A stretch of 36,691 nt of DNA from Oscillospiraceae bacterium (GTDB lineage Bacteria > Bacillota > Clostridia > Oscillospirales > CAG-272). The DNA is taken from contig SVTQ01000023.1 of assembly GCA_015063695.1 (NCBI GenBank), positions 1-36,691 of the forward strand, written 5' to 3'. The position numbers and the translations under genes are program-made. The notes below the pieces were generated by a model. The model had not been told where the DNA came from, did no database searches, and saw only the letters and a list, made by a program, of their open reading frames with translations. The number at the start of each line of letters is the position of its first letter. The stretch's first letter is position 1. Of the stretch, positions 15,382 through 24,790 are shown piece after piece.

Positions 15382-15981
15382 ATGAAACCTTTAACGGATA
15401 CAGAGAAGAAAATGCTTGATTTTATTACCGACCGTATCAAGAACGACGGGTATTCTCCCACAGTCCGCGATATCCGCACAGCGCTTGGAATAAAGAGTAC
15501 GGCGACGGTTCATTCCTATCTTTCAAAGCTGGAAGAGAAGGGATATATTCAGAAGGAAAACGGAAAGAGCAGAACGCTTCGCGCCGAAAGTGCGACGTCG
15601 GGCCCTGTTACCCGTCAGATTCCCATTGTGGGCAGAGTAACTGCAGGTATGCCTATCCTTGCGGTTGAGAATTTTGACGGCTACGTTGATTTTACCGAAG
15701 GAAATCACAAGGCGGAAGAGCTTTTCGCTCTCCGTGTTACGGGTAAAAGTATGATCGAAGCGGGAATTCTTGACGGTGATATCGTTATTGTAAGGCAGCA
15801 GTCCGTTGCAGAAAACGGCGACATTGTTGTTGCTCTTATTGAGGATGAAGCGACGGTCAAGACATTCTACCGTGAAATGGGTCATTTCCGCCTTCAGCCC
15901 GAAAACTCCACCATGGAGCCTATTATCGTGGACAGTCTTTCCATTCTCGGAAAGGTCGTTGCAAGCATCAGATATTATTAA
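15382..15981 (+). CDS. lexA: LexA repressor
   Basis: A 199-residue SOS repressor that binds SOS boxes and cleaves itself when RecA filaments form. The winged-helix DNA-binding domain (1-70) has TDRIKNDGYSPTVRDI and KSTATVHSYLSKLEEKGYI. The S24 peptidase domain holds the Ala88-Gly89 cleavage site (RVTAGMP), nucleophile Ser123 in VTGKSM and general base Lys160 in ATVKTF. I start at 15382, where GAGGT precedes the ATG; an upstream in-frame ATG at 15193 lies before the promoter and cannot be used. The gene diverges from pckG and ends at a clear terminator. Confidence 0.97.
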   Translation: MKPLTDTEKKMLDFITDRIKNDGYSPTVRDIRTALGIKSTATVHSYLSKLEEKGYIQKENGKSRTLRAESATSGPVTRQIPIVGRVTAGMPILAVENFDGYVDFTEGNHKAEELFALRVTGKSMIEAGILDGDIVIVRQQSVAENGDIVVALIEDEATVKTFYREMGHFRLQPENSTMEPIIVDSLSILGKVVASIRYY

Positions 15982-15996
15982 TTGTGAAAATGAGTG

Positions 15997-16036
15997 GGCT
16001 TTTGCCGTGAGGCAAAAGCCTATTTTCGTTTTTGGT
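15997..16036 (+). terminator. Terminator of lexA
   Basis: GGCTTTTGCC (15997-16006) pairs with GGCAAAAGCC (16011-16020) around GTGA, followed by TATTTTCGTTTTTGG. Confidence 0.85.
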
Positions 16037-16109
16037 CAATATAAATATCAACGGGATGAAAATTTTGGAAATATTTTTCTCAAAATCAAAGAAAATTTGT
16101 TAATTTCTC

Positions 16110-16138
16110 TTGATTACGACACGTAATAGTATTATAAT
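16110..16138 (+). promoter_or_regulatory. Promoter of the glgCDA operon
   Basis: TTGATT (16110-16115), 17 bases, TATAAT (16133-16138). It leaves a leader of about 95 A/T-rich bases before glgC with no obvious riboswitch-like structure. Confidence 0.75.
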
Positions 16139-16239
16139 ATATACATGAATATTGATGTGTTATCATAGTAATTAATAATACTTAATACAATCGTCTGTAA
16201 TTCATAAAGAAAAAACAGCGAAAGAGAGGAATACAAGCT

Positions 16240-17445
16240 ATGTACAGAAAAACAGAATGTGTCGCAATGCTTTTGGCAGGCGGACAGGGAAGCAGACTCT
16301 ATGCTCTTACCGAGAAAACCGCAAAACCTGCGGTAGCCTTCGGCGGAAAGTACCGTATCATCGACTTTCCCATGTCCAACTGTGTAAATTCAGGTATTTA
16401 TACGGTTGGTGTTCTCACTCAGTATCAGCCCCTTCTGCTCAATGAATACATTGGCAAGGGCGGTCCCTGGGACCTTGACCGTGCTCAGAGCGGCGTGACC
16501 CTTCTCCCTCCTTATCAGGCAAAGAACGGCGCAGACTGGTATAAGGGTACTGCAAACGCGATTTATCAGAATCTTGACTTTATAAACAGATACGATCCCG
16601 ATTACGTTCTCGTTCTCTCGGGTGACCATATCTATAAGATGGACTATGACAAGATGCTGAAGGCTCATAAGGAAACAGGAGCTGACGCAACTATCGCAGT
16701 TCTTGAAGTAACTCTTGAGGAGGCAAGCCGTTTCGGTATCATGAACACCGACGATAACCTCAAGATCATCGAATTCGAAGAAAAGCCCAAGCATCCCAAG
16801 AGCACAAAGGCTTCAATGGGTATCTACATCTTCAATAAGGACGCACTTGAAAAGTACCTTATTATGGATGAAGCAAAGGAAAACTCCTCCAATGACTTCG
16901 GTAAGGACGTTATCCCCGCAATGCTGAACGACGGTCTTAAGCTTTACGCTTATCCCTTCGAAGGATACTGGAAGGACGTCGGAACTATCCAGAGCCTCTG
17001 GGAAGCTAACATGGACCTTCTCGGAAGCCGTCCCACCTTCGACCTTCGCGATAACGATTTCAGAATTTTCTCCAGAAACGAAGCCCGTCCTCCCCACAGA
17101 ATGGGAGCTGAGGGCAGAGTTGAAAACTCTCTCGTTACCGAGGGCTGTGAGATTGAAGGCGTAGTAGTAAACAGCGTACTGTCAAGCGGCGTTAAGGTAA
17201 AGAAGGGCGCGGTCGTGCGCGACTCCGTTATCATGAGCGACGTTGTTATCGGTGAAGACAGTGTTGTAAACTACACTATCATTGACAGCGACACCGTTAT
17301 CGGCAAGGACTGCGTTATCGGCGCTGAAAAGGCTGACGGCATCGGCGTTTGCGTAGTTGCAGGCGGTCTTGCAGTTGCAGACGGAACTAAAGTTCCCGAA
17401 GGCGCAATGGCAGACAAAGAATTTTTCGAAAAATCATCTAACTGA
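16240..17445 (+). CDS. glgC: Glucose-1-phosphate adenylyltransferase, catalytic subunit
   Basis: A 401-residue ADP-glucose pyrophosphorylase, the committing step of glycogen synthesis (glucose-1-phosphate plus ATP to ADP-glucose). The nucleotidyltransferase domain opens [20 protein letters not shown] with Arg19 and Lys29, then [27 protein letters not shown] and the sugar-phosphate site FEEKPKHP. The C-terminal left-handed beta-helix (about 290-390) has hexapeptide-like repeats such as [25 protein letters not shown] precedes the ATG. It is followed 14 bases later by glgD, and in Firmicutes the two proteins form a mixed complex that is largely insensitive to classical sugar-phosphate effectors. 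Confidence 0.97.
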   Translation: MYRKTECVAMLLAGGQGSRLYALTEKTAKPAVAFGGKYRIIDFPMSNCVNSGIYTVGVLTQYQPLLLNEYIGKGGPWDLDRAQSGVTLLPPYQAKNGADWYKGTANAIYQNLDFINRYDPDYVLVLSGDHIYKMDYDKMLKAHKETGADATIAVLEVTLEEASRFGIMNTDDNLKIIEFEEKPKHPKSTKASMGIYIFNKDALEKYLIMDEAKENSSNDFGKDVIPAMLNDGLKLYAYPFEGYWKDVGTIQSLWEANMDLLGSRPTFDLRDNDFRIFSRNEARPPHRMGAEGRVENSLVTEGCEIEGVVVNSVLSSGVKVKKGAVVRDSVIMSDVVIGEDSVVNYTIIDSDTVIGKDCVIGAEKADGIGVCVVAGGLAVADGTKVPEGAMADKEFFEKSSN

Positions 17446-17459
17446 GGAGGGGATATAAA

Positions 17460-18593
17460 ATGTCAGCAGCAGGAATTATTTTTTCAAACGTTCATGACGA
17501 TAATATCAGAGAGCTTACAAGAGCAAGAACTATAGCTTCCGTTCCCTTCGGATGCAGATACAGATTTATCGACTTCACGCTCTCCAATATGGTAAACTCC
17601 GATATTCATAATATAAGCGTAATTACAAATAACAACTATCTCTCCCTTATGGACCACATCGGATCCGGTAAGGACTGGGACCTTGCGAGACGTTCCGGCG
17701 GTATCAAGATGCTTCCTCCCAACGTTGCAACCTTTGCTTATCACAGCGATTCTAAGTCCCTCTCCCGTCTTGAAGCTCTCAAGGGTGTCGTCCACTCTAT
17801 CTCCAAGATCAAGGATGAATACGTAGTTCTCTCCGACTGTGACGTTATCTGCAATATCGACCTCAACGATATCATTGAATATCACGCGGCTGAAAAGGCG
17901 GATATCACTCTCGCTGTAAAGAAGATGGTTCTTACCAAGGAAACTGCAAAGAGCAACGTTATCCTCAGCTCCGATGAAGAAGGAAACGTTACCGATATTC
18001 TCACGTATCCCAACAACTTTGAAGGCGAGACCGAGGTTTGTCTCAACCTTCTCGTTATGAGAACAGACTTCCTTGAAAGCATCGTGCTCGACTCCATCGC
18101 GCGCAATTATACAAGCCTTACAAAGGACGTTATCGCAAAGAACATCGGAAGATATAACTTCAAGGTCTACAGATACGACGGTTATTTTGCAACCATCGCT
18201 TCCATGGAAGACTACTTCAAGTACAGCATGGATCTTATTAACGACGATAACGCAAGAGAATCTCTCTTCGGCGTAAAGAACAGGCCTGTTCTTACAAAGG
18301 TAAGAAACTCCGCGCCCACATACTACAGCGAGGACTCCAAGGTCAAGAATTCCATGATAGCCGACGGATGCGTTATCGAAGGTACTGTTGAAAACTCCAT
18401 CCTCTTCAGAGGCGTTAAGATCGGACGCGGAACAACAGTTAAGAACTGTATTCTCATGCAGGATACAGTTATCGGCGAAAACACACTTCTCAACTGCGTG
18501 GTCAGTGATAAGAACGTTGTGGTGCGCGACGGCATAATGCTGTCAGGCGTTGAAAGCCAGCCCTACTATATTTCAAAGAGAAAGATGATCTGA
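17460..18593 (+). CDS. glgD: GlgD, regulatory subunit of ADP-glucose pyrophosphorylase
   Basis: A 377-residue paralogue of GlgC found in Firmicutes, which increases the activity of GlgC in a hetero-oligomer. It keeps the fold (GCRYRFIDFTLSNMVNSDI, YVVLSDCDVICNID, and the beta-helix ENSILFRGVKIGRGTTVKN). It lacks the nucleotide-binding GGxGxRL: the N-terminus reads AGIIFSNVHDDNIRELTRAR, so it is probably not catalytic alone. GAGGAGG precedes the start. It lies between glgC and glgA in one operon. Confidence 0.95.
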   Translation: MSAAGIIFSNVHDDNIRELTRARTIASVPFGCRYRFIDFTLSNMVNSDIHNISVITNNNYLSLMDHIGSGKDWDLARRSGGIKMLPPNVATFAYHSDSKSLSRLEALKGVVHSISKIKDEYVVLSDCDVICNIDLNDIIEYHAAEKADITLAVKKMVLTKETAKSNVILSSDEEGNVTDILTYPNNFEGETEVCLNLLVMRTDFLESIVLDSIARNYTSLTKDVIAKNIGRYNFKVYRYDGYFATIASMEDYFKYSMDLINDDNARESLFGVKNRPVLTKVRNSAPTYYSEDSKVKNSMIADGCVIEGTVENSILFRGVKIGRGTTVKNCILMQDTVIGENTLLNCVVSDKNVVVRDGIMLSGVESQPYYISKRKMI

Positions 18594-18634
18594 AGCGGGT
18601 CATCCGAAAAAACAAATAGAAAAGAGTTGCAACA

Positions 18635-20071
18635 ATGAAAATACTTTACGTTTCAACAGAAGCATTACCCTTTGCTTCAACGGGCGGTCTCGGTGACGTT
18701 GTGGGCTCTCTTCCCGGTGCTGTAAAAAAGCAGCTCGGAGAGGGAAGTGACGTAAGAGTCGTTATCCCCATGTTCCCCGTGGTAAAGGAAAAATATATGG
18801 ACGTGCTCACTCTCGAAGCAGAAACATATATCACACTTTCATGGAGAAGACAGTATTGCGGCATCTGGAGCACGGAAAAGGACGGCGTGAAATTCTACTT
18901 CCTTGACAATGAGTTTTATTTCAAACGCCCCTCCTTCTACGGCAGCTTTGACGACGGTGAAAGATTTGCTTTCTTCGGTAAGGCGGTCATGGAATTCATG
19001 GCATGCGTGAACTTCTTCCCCGACGTTCTTCATGCAAATGACTGGCAGAGCGCTACTGCCGTAATCTATCTCAAGAGAAAGTATTCGTCCATTCCCGGAT
19101 ATGACAGTATAAAGACACTTTATACTATCCACAATATTGAATATCAGGGTATTTACGATTTCTCTATCCTTGCGGACGTATTCGAGCTTTCCGAATGGGA
19201 CCGCAGCGTTGTTGAATACAACGGTGCCATCAACCTTGCAAAGGGCGCTATCACCGTGTCCGACAAGGTAAGCACGGTAAGTGAAAAGTACGCAGAGGAG
19301 ATCATGACTCCCTTCTATTCCCACGGCCTGTCCCATATACTTCACAGCTGCAGAGATAAGCTTTGCGGTATCGTAAACGGTATCGACCTTGAGTACTACA
19401 ACAGCGAGAACGATCCTTCTCTCAGATATCACTTCTCGGCAGACAATCTTGCAGGTAAGGCGAAGAATAAGGCTCTCCTTCAGGAGAGATGCGGCCTTCC
19501 CGTTGACAAGAACATACCCGTTATCGGTATGGTATCCCGTCTCGCGGCTCACAAGGGCTTTGACCTTATCTGCCGTGTAATTGAAGAAATGCTTTGTAAC
19601 GACAAGGCTCAGTTCGTTCTTCTCGGAACGGGCGACCATGCCTTTGAAAGCTATTTCAGAGGACTTGCCGAAAGATATCCCGATAAGTTCTGCGCAATGA
19701 TAGAATTTAATAAGGACCTCTCCAAGCTTGTTTACGCAGGTTCGGATATGTTCCTTATGCCCTCCAAGAGCGAGCCCTGCGGTCTTGCTCAGATGATTTC
19801 TTCAAGATACGGCACGGTTCCGATCGTAAGAGAAACGGGCGGTCTTTACGACACCATTAAGGCGTATAACAAGTATGACGGAACAGGCAACGGCTTCTCC
19901 TTCACAAACTATAACGCTCACGATATGATGGCAGTTGTAAGAGACGCTATCGAGCTTTACAGCCACAAGAGAAAATGGACTGCTCTTATGAAGCAGGTCA
20001 TGGCTGTTGACTTCTCCTGGGACGTATCCGCAGGAAAGTATATTGACCTTTATAAGTCAATGTGCAAATAA
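18635..20071 (+). CDS. glgA: Glycogen synthase (ADP-glucose)
   Basis: A 478-residue GT5 glycogen synthase that elongates alpha-1,4-glucan from ADP-glucose. The N-terminal Rossmann domain starts MKILYVSTEALPFASTGGL; HANDWQSA and NIEYQGIYDF follow, then the linker FCGIVNGID-type motif (LCGIVNGIDLEYYN), and in the C-terminal domain GMVSRLAAHKGFDL, SKSEPCGLAQM and the nucleotide site RETGGLYDTI. The family's KxGGL motif, whose Lys binds ADP-glucose, reads STGGL with Ser15 in place of Lys. The rest of the active site looks intact. It is the last gene of glgCDA; a terminator follows at 20161. Confidence 0.96.
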   Translation: MKILYVSTEALPFASTGGLGDVVGSLPGAVKKQLGEGSDVRVVIPMFPVVKEKYMDVLTLEAETYITLSWRRQYCGIWSTEKDGVKFYFLDNEFYFKRPSFYGSFDDGERFAFFGKAVMEFMACVNFFPDVLHANDWQSATAVIYLKRKYSSIPGYDSIKTLYTIHNIEYQGIYDFSILADVFELSEWDRSVVEYNGAINLAKGAITVSDKVSTVSEKYAEEIMTPFYSHGLSHILHSCRDKLCGIVNGIDLEYYNSENDPSLRYHFSADNLAGKAKNKALLQERCGLPVDKNIPVIGMVSRLAAHKGFDLICRVIEEMLCNDKAQFVLLGTGDHAFESYFRGLAERYPDKFCAMIEFNKDLSKLVYAGSDMFLMPSKSEPCGLAQMISSRYGTVPIVRETGGLYDTIKAYNKYDGTGNGFSFTNYNAHDMMAVVRDAIELYSHKRKWTALMKQVMAVDFSWDVSAGKYIDLYKSMCK

Positions 20072-20088
20072 AATAATAAGTAACCGCT

Positions 20089-20115
20089 GAGGGAGAGGGC
20101 TTTGCCTTTTCCCTC
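20089..20115 (+). other. Hairpin in the glgA-glgP interval
   Basis: GAGGGAGAGGGC (20089-20100) pairs with GCCTTTTCCCTC (20104-20115), 12 bp including two G-T pairs. No U-tract follows, so it is more likely a processing or stabilising stem at the glgA 3' end than a terminator. Confidence 0.5.
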
Positions 20116-20160
20116 GCACGGTGAAAATATATTCCGCTTCCCACAGTCGGTGAGGCGGTT

Positions 20161-20216
20161 CTGAAATTTATATTTCAGTTTTTTGCCCGTAAAGGCGTTT
20201 TTTGCTTTTATCGGGT
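20161..20216 (+). terminator. Terminator between glgA and glgP, with a second stem
   Basis: CTGAAAT (20161-20167) pairs with ATTTCAG (20172-20178), followed by six T. Directly after, CCCGTAAAGGC pairs loosely with GCTTTTATCGGG (up to 20216). No promoter was found before glgP, so the first stem may act as an attenuator rather than a full stop. Confidence 0.65.
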
Positions 20217-20246
20217 CAATCAGTTAACACATAGAATTGAGGAAAA

Positions 20247-22676
20247 ATGGAAATGAATCAAATGGATAAGTGCCTTGACATCAGAGAGGCACTGGAAAGA
20301 AAACTGTCGGGGTATTTTGCAACAACACCTGACACAGCAAGCGAAAATCAGGTATACAAAGCAACAATACTCTGCGTCAAGGATATTCTTACACAGAAGA
20401 GATATGCCTTTAAAGAAAAGATCAAGAAGAACCGTTCCAAGAAGGTATATTACCTTTGTATGGAATTCCTTATCGGTCCCTCTCTCAGAAACAATCTGAG
20501 AAATCTGGGTATCGAAGACGAATTTTCAAAGGTCCTGAGCGATATGGGATTTGATCTTGAAGCACTCTACGAAAGAGAACCCGACCCCGGTCTCGGTAAC
20601 GGCGGCCTTGGCAGACTTGCCGCATGCTTCATGGACTCACTTACAACACTTGACTATCCCGCAACAGGATTTTCCATTTGTTACGAATACGGACTTTTCA
20701 AGCAGAAGATCATTGACGGTAACCAGGTTGAACTTCCCGACACTTGGCTGAGGGACGGCGACGGTTGGCTGGTGCCCAGAACAGATAAAGCGTTTTCCGT
20801 TCGCTTCGGCGGTCAGGTAAATGAAAGCTGGGAAAGCGGAAGACTCACCGTAACACATGAAAACTATGACGAGGTCATTGCCGTTCCTTACGACATGATG
20901 ATATCCGGCGGCGACTGCATGGCAGTCAACAACCTCAGACTTTGGAAGGCGCATAACAATACCCACGTAAACATGAACCTGTTCTCTCAGGGTCAGTACG
21001 TTAAGGCTATGCAGGAAAACACCAATGCAGAGCTTATCTCAAAGGTGCTTTATCCTTCCGATGACCACGAAGAAGGAAAGCTGCTCAGACTGAGCCAGCA
21101 GTACTTCCTCGTATCCGCATCTCTTCAGAGCATTATTGCGGACCACCTTGCATCCTACGGAACACTTTACAACTTTGCAGACAAGGTAGCTATCCACATT
21201 AACGATACTCACCCCGCGCTCGTAATTCCCGAGCTTATGAGAATTCTCATGGACGTATATTCTTACTCCTGGGAAAACGCATGGTCAGTTGTAACCTCCG
21301 TGGTATCCTACACAAACCACACAGTACTTCCCGAAGCTCTTGAAAGCTGGAACATCAATCTCTTCCGCTACAAGCTTCCCAGAATTTTCGGCATCGTAGA
21401 AGAGATCAACAGAAGACTTTGCGCTGACCTTTGGAACCTCTATCCCGGTGACTGGGACAGAATTTCCCGTATGTCCGTAATCGGATACAACCAGGTAAGA
21501 ATGGCTAACCTCAGTGTTGCCGCATCTCACACAGTAAACGGCGTATCTGCTCTTCACTCCGACATTCTCAAGAAGACTGTCTTCCACGATTACTATAAGG
21601 CAATGCCCTATAAGTTTACAAACGTAACGAACGGTATCGCTCACAGACGTTGGCTCTGCTATTCCAACCCCGAGCTGACCTCACTCCTTGAAGAGTGCAT
21701 CGGTGACGGCTTCAAGAAGAGACCCGAAGAGCTCTCCGAATTTCTCAAGTTCTCCGAGGATAAGAACGTTCTCGAAAGACTTGATACCATAAAGAGCGCA
21801 AACAAGCTGAGATTTTCCAAGGAGCTGTTCGCAAAGACAGGCGTGAGCCTCGACGTGAACTCCGTATTTGACGTACAGGTAAAGAGAATTCACGAATACA
21901 AGCGTCAGACACTTAACGTTCTCAAGATAATCGCTTACTATAACGAGCTTATTGAAAACCCCAATGCGGATATCACACCCTGCACCTTCATCTTCGGCGG
22001 TAAGGCGGCTCCCGGTTACTATCTTGCAAAGGATATTATCAAGCTTATCTGGAGCATCGGTGAAGAGATCGAAAAGAACCCCAGAATAAGAGATATAATC
22101 AGAGTTGTATATCTTGAGGATTACAACGTAAGTACGGCTGAAATTCTTATGCCCGCATCCGATATCAGTGAACAGATATCCCTTGCAGGTAAGGAAGCAA
22201 GCGGTACGGGCTGTATGAAGTTCATGATCAACGGCGCCCTCACCATCGGTACTCTTGACGGCGCAAACGTTGAAATGAGAGATGCTGTAGGCAGAGATAA
22301 CATTTATATCTTCGGTCTTCAGTCCGACGAGGTCGACGACCTCTGGAAGAAGGGCTATGACTCTCATATGTATTACAGAAAGAGCCCCAAGCTTGCAGGA
22401 GTTATGGATGCTCTTCGCACAGGATTTGCAGGCAACCGTTTCTCAAATCTTGTTAACTACTTCATGTACAGCCACGGTGTTTCCGACCCCTATATGTGCT
22501 TTGCTGACTTTGAGTCTTATATGTCAGCTTCCGCGCAGATAAGAGCGGACTATGCAAGCCGTCCTCTGTGGCAGAAGAAGTCCCTTGCAAATATCGCAGG
22601 CGCAGGCTTCTTTGCATCTGACAGAAGTATAGGCGAATACGCTGAGAATATCTGGAGAATTAAACCCGTAAACTAA
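20247..22676 (+). CDS. glgP: Glycogen/maltodextrin phosphorylase
   Basis: An 809-residue GT35 alpha-glucan phosphorylase that releases glucose-1-phosphate from glycogen ends with inorganic phosphate. Family blocks are present: EPDPGLGNGGLGRLAACFMDS in the N-terminal part, HINDTHPAL, TNVTNGIAHRRW, VFDVQVKRIHEYKRQ, and the PLP site SGTGCMKFM with Lys658 as the Schiff-base lysine; Cys replaces the usual Asn two residues earlier. NGALTIGTLDGANVE follows. TTGAGG precedes ATG 20247; ATGs at 20253 and 20262 are close alternatives. It reverses the work of the upstream glgCDA genes. Confidence 0.96.
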   Translation: MEMNQMDKCLDIREALERKLSGYFATTPDTASENQVYKATILCVKDILTQKRYAFKEKIKKNRSKKVYYLCMEFLIGPSLRNNLRNLGIEDEFSKVLSDMGFDLEALYEREPDPGLGNGGLGRLAACFMDSLTTLDYPATGFSICYEYGLFKQKIIDGNQVELPDTWLRDGDGWLVPRTDKAFSVRFGGQVNESWESGRLTVTHENYDEVIAVPYDMMISGGDCMAVNNLRLWKAHNNTHVNMNLFSQGQYVKAMQENTNAELISKVLYPSDDHEEGKLLRLSQQYFLVSASLQSIIADHLASYGTLYNFADKVAIHINDTHPALVIPELMRILMDVYSYSWENAWSVVTSVVSYTNHTVLPEALESWNINLFRYKLPRIFGIVEEINRRLCADLWNLYPGDWDRISRMSVIGYNQVRMANLSVAASHTVNGVSALHSDILKKTVFHDYYKAMPYKFTNVTNGIAHRRWLCYSNPELTSLLEECIGDGFKKRPEELSEFLKFSEDKNVLERLDTIKSANKLRFSKELFAKTGVSLDVNSVFDVQVKRIHEYKRQTLNVLKIIAYYNELIENPNADITPCTFIFGGKAAPGYYLAKDIIKLIWSIGEEIEKNPRIRDIIRVVYLEDYNVSTAEILMPASDISEQISLAGKEASGTGCMKFMINGALTIGTLDGANVEMRDAVGRDNIYIFGLQSDEVDDLWKKGYDSHMYYRKSPKLAGVMDALRTGFAGNRFSNLVNYFMYSHGVSDPYMCFADFESYMSASAQIRADYASRPLWQKKSLANIAGAGFFASDRSIGEYAENIWRIKPVN

Positions 22677-22750
22677 GTTCTCCGAAATTACGCAAATTGT
22701 GTGCAGACTTGCACAACGATAAGCGAAAATATATGGAAAGTCAACCGCGT

Positions 22751-22799
22751 ACTAATAATATTAGTCTGACGGCAAAGGGCTTTTGCCCTTTGCCGTTTC
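22751..22799 (+). terminator. Terminator of glgP
   Basis: CGGCAAAGGGC (22770-22780) pairs perfectly with GCCCTTTGCCG (22785-22795) around TTTT, followed by TTTCG. A small palindrome, ACTAATAATATTAGT (22751-22765), lies just before. Confidence 0.75.
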
Positions 22800-22827
22800 G
22801 GTGTACTTACACCCTATGCGGTTATGA

Positions 22828-24756
22828 ATGATAATGAGCATAAAAAATAACGTATACGAATACAAGTATCATATTGTAAATGGGGCGGAGAAGGATTTTT
22901 CTCTTTTTGGAGCTTTCCCCGATGAGGGAGAGATAAAATTTATCCTGAAAGCTCCCGAAAAAAGCGGAATTCTTGGGGTGACAATGGTAATTCACTGCGA
23001 CGGTGTTGAGTGCTGTGAAAAATACCTTGAATTTCCCCTTGACCTTGCAGAGGACGAGAATGGCGATACCTTCCGGCTTGTTCTTCCGGTGGAAAAGCTG
23101 AAAAAGCTTTCCTGCCGCGGGCTTTACTATTATAAATATAAGGTAGAGTTTAAGGACGGGGAAGAGTATTTCGGCGGAGAGAGACCGAGCCTTCTTGAGT
23201 GCGGAGAGAAAACGTATCACAGACAGCTTCTCCTTTACTCAAAGGATTTCGATACACCCGATTTCATGAAGCGCGGAACGGTCTATCATATCTTTGTTGA
23301 CCGTTTTCATTCTTCGGGCAAATGCAAGCTTAAAAAAGGAGCAGTGCTCAATCCCGAATGGGACGGCGGTGTTCCTCAGTTTGCAGAGTACAGAGGCGCT
23401 CCCCTCAAAAACAATGAATTTTTCGGAGGCGATCTCTGGGGAGTAGCCGAAAAGCTTGACTACATAAAGAGTCTCGGTGCTACGGTAATATATCTCAGCC
23501 CTGTTTTTGATGCCGCCTCTAACCATAAATACGATACGGGAAATTACATGGAGGTCGACTCCATGTTCGGCGGAGACGCTGCCCTTAAAAACCTCTTTGA
23601 AAAAGCAAAAGAGAAGGGTATCAAGGTCTTCCTTGACGGAGTTTTCAATCATACGGGCTCCGACAGTATCTATTTCAACAGATACGGAAACTATGACTCG
23701 GTGGGAGCGTATAACTCCGAAGACTCTGAGTATTACGACTGGTACAATTTCTACGAGTTTCCCGATAAGTACGAATGTTGGTGGAATATTGACATTCTTC
23801 CCAGAATAAAAACAGACTGCGATGGCTTCAGAGAGCATATTTTAGGCGATGACGGCGTTGTCAGAAAGTATATGAAGATGGGTGCCGCAGGCTTCCGACT
23901 TGACGTTGCGGACGAGCTTTCCGACTCATTTCTTAAGAAGCTCCGTGAGGTAGTTAAGGATGAGGACCCCGAGGGAATTGTCCTCGGTGAGGTCTGGGAG
24001 GATGCTTCCAATAAGATAGCCTACGGACACAGAAGAACTTATTTTGACGGAACTCAGATTGACAGCGTTATGAACTATCCCCTTCGTAACGGAGTTATAT
24101 CCTTCGTTAAGGACGGTGACGCTGAAGGCCTCAGATGGGTTCTTGAAACGGTGTACAGACACTATCCCAAGTGCGTTTCCGACGTTCTTATGAACTTTCT
24201 CGGAACCCACGATACGGAGAGAATTCTCACCGTCCTCGGTGACGGTGAATCGGGTGAGCGTACACCTCTCGAGCTTTCAGAGCTTTATCTGACGGAAGAA
24301 CAGCTTGAGATCGGCATCCGCCGTCTCAAGTGTGCCTATACCATGATCGCCACCGTTTACGGAATACCCTCCGTGTTCTACGGTGACGAGGCAGGTCTTG
24401 AAGGATATCACGATCCCTTCTGCAGAAGACCTTACCCTTGGAACAGTCAGAACGTTGAGATCCTTGATTTTTACCGCAGAATAGGCGCAATCAGAAAAGA
24501 AGAACCGCTTCTTTCGGGAGGTCTTTTCAGAGTGACAAAGGCAGAGAAGAATATCTTCATGTTCGAGCGCTTTGACGAAAATGAAAAGCTTGTGGTTGCG
24601 GTGACGAGAGACGAGCCGTACGTTCTCGATTTTGACAGAGAAGCGGTATGCCTTTTTGACTCAAATGAAAAGGCAGCGATGAAAAAATCCTGCTCATGTC
24701 TTGAGCTTAAGGAAAATTCAGCTTACATTTTCAAACTTCAGCACGAAAATATGTAA
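22828..24756 (+). CDS. GH13 alpha-glucan hydrolase (neopullulanase/alpha-amylase type)
   Basis: A 642-residue GH13 enzyme that should cut alpha-1,4 (perhaps alpha-1,6) bonds in maltodextrin or glycogen. An N-terminal beta-sandwich (about 1-140) precedes the barrel, as in cyclomaltodextrinases and neopullulanases. Signatures are GTVYHIFVDRF, DGVFNHTG, GFRLDVADEL with nucleophile Asp359, LGEVWED with acid/base Glu388, and FLGTHDTER with Asp462. There is no signal peptide, so it is cytoplasmic and probably trims stored glycogen or imported dextrins. An in-frame stop lies directly before ATG 22828; there is no clear ribosome binding site, and ATG 22834 is an equal choice. The sialidase-fold gene follows after 34 bases. 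Confidence 0.88.
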   Translation: MIMSIKNNVYEYKYHIVNGAEKDFSLFGAFPDEGEIKFILKAPEKSGILGVTMVIHCDGVECCEKYLEFPLDLAEDENGDTFRLVLPVEKLKKLSCRGLYYYKYKVEFKDGEEYFGGERPSLLECGEKTYHRQLLLYSKDFDTPDFMKRGTVYHIFVDRFHSSGKCKLKKGAVLNPEWDGGVPQFAEYRGAPLKNNEFFGGDLWGVAEKLDYIKSLGATVIYLSPVFDAASNHKYDTGNYMEVDSMFGGDAALKNLFEKAKEKGIKVFLDGVFNHTGSDSIYFNRYGNYDSVGAYNSEDSEYYDWYNFYEFPDKYECWWNIDILPRIKTDCDGFREHILGDDGVVRKYMKMGAAGFRLDVADELSDSFLKKLREVVKDEDPEGIVLGEVWEDASNKIAYGHRRTYFDGTQIDSVMNYPLRNGVISFVKDGDAEGLRWVLETVYRHYPKCVSDVLMNFLGTHDTERILTVLGDGESGERTPLELSELYLTEEQLEIGIRRLKCAYTMIATVYGIPSVFYGDEAGLEGYHDPFCRRPYPWNSQNVEILDFYRRIGAIRKEEPLLSGGLFRVTKAEKNIFMFERFDENEKLVVAVTRDEPYVLDFDREAVCLFDSNEKAAMKKSCSCLELKENSAYIFKLQHENM

Positions 24757-24790
24757 ATATTAAGTTAATATAACAAAAGGAAGGTTTACT

